Shown here in pieces: positions 9,367 to 14,124 of a stretch of 14,124 nucleotides of DNA. The position numbers and the translations under genes are program-made. Position 1 is the stretch's first letter. Every line of letters begins with the position of its first letter. Source of the DNA: JAAZMI01 sp050942615 (lineage in GTDB: Bacteria > Bacillota > Dethiobacteria > DTU022 > UBA8154); assembly GCA_050942615.1 (NCBI GenBank), contig JBMNNQ010000035.1, forward strand, positions 1 through 14,124, in the 5' to 3' direction. The notes below the pieces were generated by a model. The model saw only the letters and a list, made by a program, of their open reading frames with translations. It was not told the origin of the DNA and made no database searches.

Positions 9367-9386
9367 AACACAGATGCTCACCCTGG

Positions 9387-10475
9387 TCACACTTCAGGCA
9401 GGGGAAAAGGCCCGGTCGGGGAAAATATACTGTTTTCCCCTGCACTGTAAAGCCCCAGGATCTCTTTGGCCGCACCTTCATCCAAAACCAACAGATCGCG
9501 GGAATGGTTGCCAGCCACAGCCACAATCGCCCGCGCTTTCCTTTTGCCGCCGGCCACAACAATCACATTGTGCACCTTTTTTACCAGCTCTTCCAGGTAA
9601 AACCCCAGGCTGGGAATGCGCTCCACAATTTCACCGCGACAGTTGTAAAAATCCCCAAAGACCTCCCCCACAGCCCCCAGCCGGGCCAGCCTTTCCATTT
9701 CTGCCCGGCCGGCCCCTCTGAAACGGGCCATTTCTTCAGCAGTCCCAATCCCGTGCAGCAGAACACGTGCCGAATTAATCAGGGCGATGACCTCTTTAAT
9801 TTCTTTTTCCTGCAGCAATACCTGCAATGTAGCCTGGCTCAGCGAGTCGGGAAGATAAAGCTGCCGGTAGCGGGCATTCATTTTCTGCGCCACCTGCACG
9901 GCAATGGTATTGGCCTGGTAATCAGCCACTTCACCCAGCCCCCCCCGGGCCGGCACCACAACAATCCCCGGCGGCCCCGGTGCTACCGGCAGCATATCGG
10001 CAACAGCCGCGCAAGAGGTGCCTCCAGATACAGCTAGAACCATCCCTTCAACCAGGCATTCCCTCAAAACCCTGGCCGCTGCGCGGCCCATTTCCAGCAA
10101 AACAACCTCATCGTTCTCCAAATCACCCGGCACTACAATCACGCGTTTCACTTTTAACAGCTTTAACAGTTTTTCTTCCATTACCGTCAATCCTAAAAAA
10201 GATTTCAGGTAGGGCGTAACAGCTAAAAGAACCGTTTCGCCGAAAGAAGTCAGGCTGATACCCCTGGAATCAACCGTAAGCAGGCCCTGTTCCCGTAAAA
10301 CGGCAACCTCCCCGCGCAGCATTCTTTCCCCCACCAGAAAATAAGCCGCCAGGGTACGGCGGCCGATCGGGGCAGCATAATAAATTTTACGTAAAAGACG
10401 GTAGCGGCGTACCAGAATTTCCGGATACTCCGGTGCCAGAAGATTTAAAAAGTCTCCTCCCAAATCCAGGTTCAT
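9387..10475 (-). CDS. cggR: Central glycolytic genes regulator (SorC/DeoR family)
   Basis: Transcriptional repressor of the operon that follows it; in B. subtilis CggR is released from DNA by fructose-1,6-bisphosphate. The N-terminal winged helix lies at about residues 20-75 (PIGRRTLAAYFLVGERMLRG). The sugar-phosphate domain follows, with VSGGTSCAAVA (150-158), VPARGGLGE (Arg177) and YQANTIAVQVA (Gln187), matching residues that contact FBP in the B. subtilis protein, and AGGKRKARAI near the C-terminus. I chose ATG at 10475-10473 (362 aa), with AGGGG about 10 bases upstream. A GTG seven codons earlier is in frame but lacks a ribosome binding site and falls next to a TATAAT. It lies 75 bp before gap. 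Its spacer from rpoN contains an operator-like double dyad, so autoregulation is likely. Confidence 0.94.
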   Translation of the reverse strand: MNLDLGGDFLNLLAPEYPEILVRRYRLLRKIYYAAPIGRRTLAAYFLVGERMLRGEVAVLREQGLLTVDSRGISLTSFGETVLLAVTPYLKSFLGLTVMEEKLLKLLKVKRVIVVPGDLENDEVVLLEMGRAAARVLRECLVEGMVLAVSGGTSCAAVADMLPVAPGPPGIVVVPARGGLGEVADYQANTIAVQVAQKMNARYRQLYLPDSLSQATLQVLLQEKEIKEVIALINSARVLLHGIGTAEEMARFRGAGRAEMERLARLGAVGEVFGDFYNCRGEIVERIPSLGFYLEELVKKVHNVIVVAGGKRKARAIVAVAGNHSRDLLVLDEGAAKEILGLYSAGENSIFSPTGPFPLPEV

Positions 10476-10499
10476 CGTGCAGCCTACCCCTTTCACCCT

Positions 10500-10505
10500 A
10501 TTATA
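10500..10505 (-). promoter_or_regulatory. Candidate -10 box immediately before cggR
   Basis: A perfect TATAAT on the minus strand, 24 bases before the chosen cggR ATG. The -35 position falls in the T-run of the double dyad and has no TTGACA-like hexamer. If used, repressor bound at the dyads would block polymerase binding directly. It competes with the promoter candidate at 10567-10595. Confidence 0.4.
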
Positions 10506-10515
10506 CTATGAAAAA

Positions 10516-10554
10516 TGGGTCAAAAAAAGACCCACTTGGGATCTTTTTGACCCA
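10516..10554 (-). promoter_or_regulatory. Tandem dyad, likely CggR operator
   Basis: Two inverted repeats lie side by side. The dyad at 10516-10534 is perfect (TGGGTC, seven T, GACCCA on the minus strand). The dyad at 10537-10554 is imperfect (TGGGTC, five A, GATCCCA). TGGGTC begins every 20 bp, two helical turns apart. The B. subtilis CggR operator is likewise two CGGGAC-N6-TGTC units with a 20-bp period. Position immediately upstream of cggR fits an autoregulatory operator. The outer arms (10512-10526 with 10544-10558) also form a perfect 15-bp hairpin followed by T residues, so it may act as, or also be, an rpoN terminator. Confidence 0.55.
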
Positions 10555-10566
10555 TTTTCTCTGGAA

Positions 10567-10595
10567 TTTATATCTTGTTTAAAAATCAGCCCCAA
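10567..10595 (-). promoter_or_regulatory. Candidate promoter upstream of the double dyad
   Basis: TTGGGG (10590-10595), 17 bp, TATAAA (10567-10572) on the minus strand. The spacing is ideal, but the -35 box is only a half match. Transcription would start about 5-10 bases before the dyads. That gives the promoter-then-operator layout of the B. subtilis cggR operon, in which bound repressor blocks elongation. Confidence 0.35.
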
Positions 10596-10608
10596 AGTTT
10601 AGCAAAAA

Positions 10609-12015
10609 TTAGTAGCGGCGGCGGTATGTAGAAGCAGGAATGTTCATTTCCTGCCGGTATTTGGCCACAGTTCGCCTGGAAACCTTAATGCCCTTTCTTT
10701 TAAGCAGTTCCGTTATTTTTCGATCACTATAAGGAACGCTCGGATCTTCTTTTTCCACCAGCTCTTTCAAATATTCTTTGATGCTTAAAACAGAATGGGC
10801 CTCCCCCAGCAACCCATCAACACCGCTGGAAAAAAAGAATTTTAGGGGAAAAAGACCCCGCGGAGTCTGCACATATTTACCGGCTGTAGCACGGCTGACC
10901 GTAGACTCATGTATATCTAGTTTTTGGGCTATATCCTTCAGGGTCAAGGGTTTAAGACTATGGATCCCTTCCTCTAAGAAGGGCCACTGCACCTTGACAA
11001 TCTGTTCCGTAACCCGGTAAAGGGTCAGGCGCCTTTGTTCAATACTTTTGATTAGCCAGAGGGCGCTGTCCAATTGTTTTTTTATAAAGGTGTTAATCTT
11101 TTCTTCTTTGCCCTGTTTTAACAAATTGTAATAATAGGGGTTGATAAATAACTGCGGGACATTATCATTAATAATTATAACATATTCCCCTTCCACCTTT
11201 TCGACGACAATATCGGGGTAGACATAACGAATATCTTCTGCCCCGCCCAGGTGTGAACCGGGCTTGGGATCCAGAGTCCGGATATAATCCAGGGCTTCTT
11301 GCAGGCACTTGGGGCTGATACCTAATTTAGCAGCAATTTCGCGGTATTTCCCCGCGGCCACTTCCGGCAGGTAACCCTTGATCACCGGCTCCACGGCAGG
11401 AGGAACATCTTGCCGGTCCCGCAGCTGAATCAACAGGCATTCTGCCAGCGTCCGGGCCCCCACACCGGAAGGTTCAAAGCTCTGGATCAATTCCAGCATC
11501 TCCAAAATTTCTTTTTCCGGCACCCCCAAAAATTGGGCATGTTCGGCCGTTTCACCCTGCAGGTAACCGCTGGAATTTAAATTGCCGAGCAGGTATTCCG
11601 CAATCAGGTATTGTTTGCCCTTCACCGGCGACATTTTAAGCTGAAACACCAGGTGTTCCTGCAAACCGGTTTCCCGGGTGGCATAATGATCAAGGGCCGA
11701 AAACCCGTCATCATCACCCCGCCGCACCCCGCCCCTGTAATCTTTTCTGTAAAAGGAATCATTAAAATATTCTTCCCAGTCTGCCAAATCGTCTTCTTTG
11801 CCGCTGTCTTCATTCTTTTCGGCAGGCTTTTCTTCCTCAGCGCCGCCCTGTTCCTTTTCCTGCACTTCCAAAAGCGGGTTTTTTGTCATCTCCTCCTGGA
11901 TATAATCGATCAGCTCCAATGTCGAATACTGCAGAAGATTGATCGCCTGCTGCAATTCCAGAGTCATGACCACTTTTTGCGTTTGTTCAATTTTTAATTC
12001 AAAATTCATGGCCAT
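10609..12015 (-). CDS. rpoN: RNA polymerase sigma-54 factor
   Basis: Alternative sigma factor that recognises -24/-12 promoters and needs an AAA+ activator. It is 468 aa from the chosen start. Region I at the N-terminus is Gln/Leu-rich (MAMNFELKIEQTQK, LELQQAINLLQYSTLELIDYI). An acidic linker follows (about 55-80, EKEQGGAEEEKPAEKNED). Then comes the core-binding domain, a helix-turn-helix (LTLKDIAQKLDIHESTVSRATAGKY is the family pattern), and the C-terminal RpoN box RRTVAKYRQ at about 447-455, which contacts the -24 element. The start is ATG at 12015-12013 because AAGGAAGG lies 7 bases upstream; TTG at 12033 and ATG at 12009 are less well placed. The neighbouring cggR operon order is seen in other Bacillota, for example Listeria. 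Target genes and activators are outside the window. Confidence 0.96.
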   Translation of the reverse strand: MAMNFELKIEQTQKVVMTLELQQAINLLQYSTLELIDYIQEEMTKNPLLEVQEKEQGGAEEEKPAEKNEDSGKEDDLADWEEYFNDSFYRKDYRGGVRRGDDDGFSALDHYATRETGLQEHLVFQLKMSPVKGKQYLIAEYLLGNLNSSGYLQGETAEHAQFLGVPEKEILEMLELIQSFEPSGVGARTLAECLLIQLRDRQDVPPAVEPVIKGYLPEVAAGKYREIAAKLGISPKCLQEALDYIRTLDPKPGSHLGGAEDIRYVYPDIVVEKVEGEYVIIINDNVPQLFINPYYYNLLKQGKEEKINTFIKKQLDSALWLIKSIEQRRLTLYRVTEQIVKVQWPFLEEGIHSLKPLTLKDIAQKLDIHESTVSRATAGKYVQTPRGLFPLKFFFSSGVDGLLGEAHSVLSIKEYLKELVEKEDPSVPYSDRKITELLKRKGIKVSRRTVAKYRQEMNIPASTYRRRY

Positions 12016-12033
12016 GGGAAAACCTTCCTTCAA

Positions 12034-12261
12034 ACCCCGCCTGCTGACACCTTGGGGGTAAATTTTTTATACATTCTGTATTTGCTGTATTTATTATCCT
12101 GTGTAATCATTTCGACATTTTAACCGGAAATCCTGCTTGATGTGTAGAAGTTTTTTATTTTTCTGTATATTATTTATTTAGCACCTATTTCTGCACTTAA
12201 TGTTTAATTTCTACATATTTTTTTATAATCCTGCCTTTCAATCTGCGTCCGGCAGGCTGAA
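12034..12261. other. AT-rich spacer between whiA and rpoN
   Basis: A 228-base stretch much richer in A and T than its surroundings. CTGTATTT occurs twice nine bases apart (12076 and 12085), with a related CTGTATAT at 12163. Several TATA-like boxes can be drawn on the minus strand but none pairs with a good -35. I see no gene. A weak CCTGCC/GGCAGG pairing after whiA lacks a T-run. It probably contains the rpoN promoter. Confidence 0.5.
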
Positions 12262-13263
12262 CTAGGGCCGGCATTGTTCCTTATTATTTTCCCTGATTTT
12301 TTCAGCCAGGGCGTTAATCCGCCGCATGCGGTGGTAAACGCCGGACTTGGTCAGCGGCGGCACCGCAGCAGCGGCTAATTCCTGCAGGGTGGCTTCCGGA
12401 TATTTTAAACGCAAGCGGGCGACCTGAACCAGGGGGGGGGACAGGCTGTCCAGTCCCAATACCCTTGCCAGCAGCCTGATGTTGCTGACCTGTTCCCAGG
12501 AGGCAGCTGCAGTTTTTGCCAGGTTTGCTGTTTCACAATTTACCAGCCTGTTAATCTTATTGCGCACACCCTTGACTACCCTGATGCTTTCAAAGTCGAG
12601 CAGGGCCGTAGAGGCAGCAATAATGCGTAAAAATTCCCCTATTTTTTCCGCCCCTTTAAAGTAGACGACAAAGTCATTTTTTCTCTGGAAATAGCGCGCC
12701 GGCAAGTCAAAAAAAGAGAGCACCGCAATAATTTCCCGGGCATAGGTTTCATCGGGGGACACAATTTCCAGGTGGTAGGCTGTTTCGGGGTTAATTGTCG
12801 AACCGCTGGCTAAAAAAGCACCGGCTAAATAAGCGCGGCGGCAGCACTTTCCTGCAAAACCAGCCATTTCTTTTTTCTCGTCTGACAACAAAGGGGATAA
12901 ATATTTTTTTAAAACAGGCCGCCCGTTTTGGGGGTGAAGACCCATAAAACCCAGTTCCAGCAAAACACCTTCAACTTTTTTTTTACCCAGGACCTGTATA
13001 AAATATTTGTTATTTTTTTGCAGCTGTTTCTCATGGCTGACATAAATACGCGGGGAAAGGCCGAAACAAAATTTCAAAAGAGAAAACAGGCGCCGGGCCA
13101 GCGCCGCACTTTGGGTTTGCAGCGTGATCCCCAGGGTATTTCTGCGCAACAGCAGCCGGCCGTTCATCTGCATAAAAGCCCGTAATTCCGCACAGGCGCA
13201 GCAACGTTTGACAAGCGCACCCCTGGCTAATTCACTTTTAAGCCGCTGTGCAAAGGAAATCAT
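12262..13263 (-). CDS. whiA: Sporulation/cell-division regulator WhiA
   Basis: DNA-binding protein of 333 aa with an N-terminal fold derived from LAGLIDADG homing endonucleases and a C-terminal helix-turn-helix. In Streptomyces it drives sporulation division genes; in Bacillus it affects division and chromosome segregation. Visible: SFAQRLKSELAR at the N-terminus with a CCACAEL cluster, the family signature CCRRAYLAGAFLASGSTINPE, YHLEIVS, and near the C-terminus LRLKYPEATLQELAAA followed by PPLTKSGVYHRMRRI (the HTH). The endonuclease acid residues are not expected in this family. The start is ATG at 13263-13261 with AGGGGGTG about 9 bases upstream. It follows yvcK by 19 bp, the standard rapZ-yvcK-whiA arrangement. 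A run of nine C residues on the coding strand (12432-12440) encodes Ser-Pro-Pro-Leu without breaking the frame. Confidence 0.96.
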   Translation of the reverse strand: MISFAQRLKSELARGALVKRCCACAELRAFMQMNGRLLLRRNTLGITLQTQSAALARRLFSLLKFCFGLSPRIYVSHEKQLQKNNKYFIQVLGKKKVEGVLLELGFMGLHPQNGRPVLKKYLSPLLSDEKKEMAGFAGKCCRRAYLAGAFLASGSTINPETAYHLEIVSPDETYAREIIAVLSFFDLPARYFQRKNDFVVYFKGAEKIGEFLRIIAASTALLDFESIRVVKGVRNKINRLVNCETANLAKTAAASWEQVSNIRLLARVLGLDSLSPPLVQVARLRLKYPEATLQELAAAAVPPLTKSGVYHRMRRINALAEKIRENNKEQCRP

Positions 13264-13282
13264 CCAGTTTCACCCCCTGCAT

Positions 13283-14124
13283 TCAAACCCTGCGCAAAGC
13301 ATGCTTTAAAAAATGCCGCAATTTTTTGTGAGTCCTGGCTAAAGGGCCGCTGGGGGAAACACCTATTTCTTTGCAGACCCGGCGCAAGTCCCCGTTCAAA
13401 TTGACCCGTGTATAGGCTCGAAGCCCATCCAGACCGGTTTCCCAACCGGCAAGGCTGTCGAAAAGCAGAGCAGCGAGCTTTTTGCAATCATGGCGGGCCA
13501 CTTCATGATCATTCAGCAAAGGGGCTTCAATGACCTTTATATTCAACTGCGCCAAAGCTTCATAATCCACCTTTACCGTTGCAGCCCCTTCCTGTTGATA
13601 TTTTGCTGCCAGAGCCGGGGGTAAATCTGTAGCGTTATTAACCACAATACCGTCAATAAGGCCCTCACAACCGTGCCGGAAAAGAACCTGCAGATGTTCT
13701 GCCGCGCTTAAGCCTTCTGTTTCACCATGCTGGGTCATGATATTACAAACATAAAAACAGGGGGCGGCGGCTTTGGCCAGGGCCTCTTTCACCCCGGGGA
13801 CCAGCAAATTGGGCAGCACACTGGTAAAAAGGCTGCCCGGCCCCAAAATAATGGCTTCTGCTGCCCCGATGGCCCGCAGCACCTGGGGTAAAGGCCTGCA
13901 GGCTGCAGGCTGCAGGGAAAGAGTGGCAATGTGCTTCCCTGCCTGCACAATATTTGTTTCACCAACAGCCGTACTTTTATCTGCAAAAACCGCCTGCAAA
14001 ATAACCTGTTCCAGTGTAACCGGCAAAACAGTCCCCCGGATCGCCAAAACCTTGCTGAATTCCTGCATCGCCCGGCTGTAACCGAGCATTTCCGCCATCA
14101 CCACAATAAAAAGGTTGCCAAAAT
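13283..14124 (-). CDS. yvcK: YvcK/CofD-like protein (gluconeogenesis factor), C-terminal part
   Basis: The gene runs off the right edge of the window; 279 residues are visible. The frame is open to the last base and reads FGNLFIVVMAEM, which matches the family's internal GHSFGNLF segment. So the GTG at 14104 is not the true start, and roughly the first third (with the nucleotide-binding GGGTG motif) is missing. Other family patterns: SKVLAIRGTVLPVTLE, AIILGPGSLFTSVLPNLLVPGV, YVCNIMTQHGETEG and VVNNATDLPPALAAKYQQEGA. The family is related to CofD transferases. In B. subtilis YvcK (a UDP-sugar-binding protein) is needed for growth on gluconeogenic carbon sources and for normal cell-wall synthesis; its catalytic activity is not settled. 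It sits 19 bp before whiA, and rapZ is expected just outside the window. Confidence 0.95.
   Translation of the reverse strand, partial: FGNLFIVVMAEMLGYSRAMQEFSKVLAIRGTVLPVTLEQVILQAVFADKSTAVGETNIVQAGKHIATLSLQPAACRPLPQVLRAIGAAEAIILGPGSLFTSVLPNLLVPGVKEALAKAAAPCFYVCNIMTQHGETEGLSAAEHLQVLFRHGCEGLIDGIVVNNATDLPPALAAKYQQEGAATVKVDYEALAQLNIKVIEAPLLNDHEVARHDCKKLAALLFDSLAGWETGLDGLRAYTRVNLNGDLRRVCKEIGVSPSGPLARTHKKLRHFLKHALRRV

Noticed and set aside
9312..9371. 20-residue N-terminal extension of gap in the same frame
   Set aside because: The Shine-Dalgarno sequence lies within it and GAPDH homologues begin at MAVKVGINGFGR.
10476..10496. GTG start seven codons upstream of the chosen cggR ATG
   Set aside because: No ribosome binding site before it, and it lies right next to a TATAAT; the ATG has AGGGG at usable distance.
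12200..12262. Terminator after whiA from CCTGCC/GGCAGG
   Set aside because: Only 6 bp with a 16-base loop and no T-run on the minus strand.

Overview
This window is a housekeeping stretch of a Bacillota genome, most probably a Clostridia-class organism. The evidence is the gene order yvcK-whiA-rpoN-cggR-gap-pgk-tpiA-gpmI-eno-secG-hppA-rnr, the strong AGGAGG-type ribosome binding sites with several TTG and GTG starts, a CggR-type glycolytic repressor, and a K+-dependent membrane pyrophosphatase. I cannot name a genus from sequence alone. Every supported gene is on the minus strand, so transcription runs from high to low coordinates. Both end genes (yvcK at the right edge, rnr at the left edge) are cut by the window.

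Right part (about 10.6-14.1 kb): the 3' part of yvcK (a CofD/YvcK-like protein), then whiA after 19 bp, then an AT-rich 246-bp spacer, then rpoN (sigma-54). The spacer between rpoN and cggR (10476-10608) holds the most interesting non-coding signal. It is a pair of TGGGTC-based dyads repeated every 20 bp that resembles the architecture of the B. subtilis CggR operator, next to two candidate promoters. The same bases could also fold as a 15-bp hairpin after rpoN.

Middle part (about 3.4-10.5 kb): cggR and the complete lower-glycolysis set gap, pgk, tpiA, gpmI and eno, in pathway-like order with spacers of 1-75 bp. This is one presumptive operon, repressed by CggR and relieved by fructose-1,6-bisphosphate. 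Together the enzymes interconvert triose phosphates and phosphoenolpyruvate. All key catalytic residues I checked are present. The GAPDH has unusual residues in its dinucleotide-binding fold.

Left part (1-3.4 kb): a 10-bp GC-rich hairpin after eno carries a well-formed sigma-A promoter whose -35 box is in the hairpin loop; it should drive secG. Then come hppA (a PPi-driven ion pump with a TTG start) with a clear intrinsic terminator, and rnr (RNase R, N-terminal part only). The 294-bp rnr leader contains a possible 44-codon ORF whose stop codon overlaps the rnr start.

I found no RNA genes, mobile elements, CRISPR arrays or pseudogenes, and no new multi-gene system. The points worth a second look are regulatory or at residue level.
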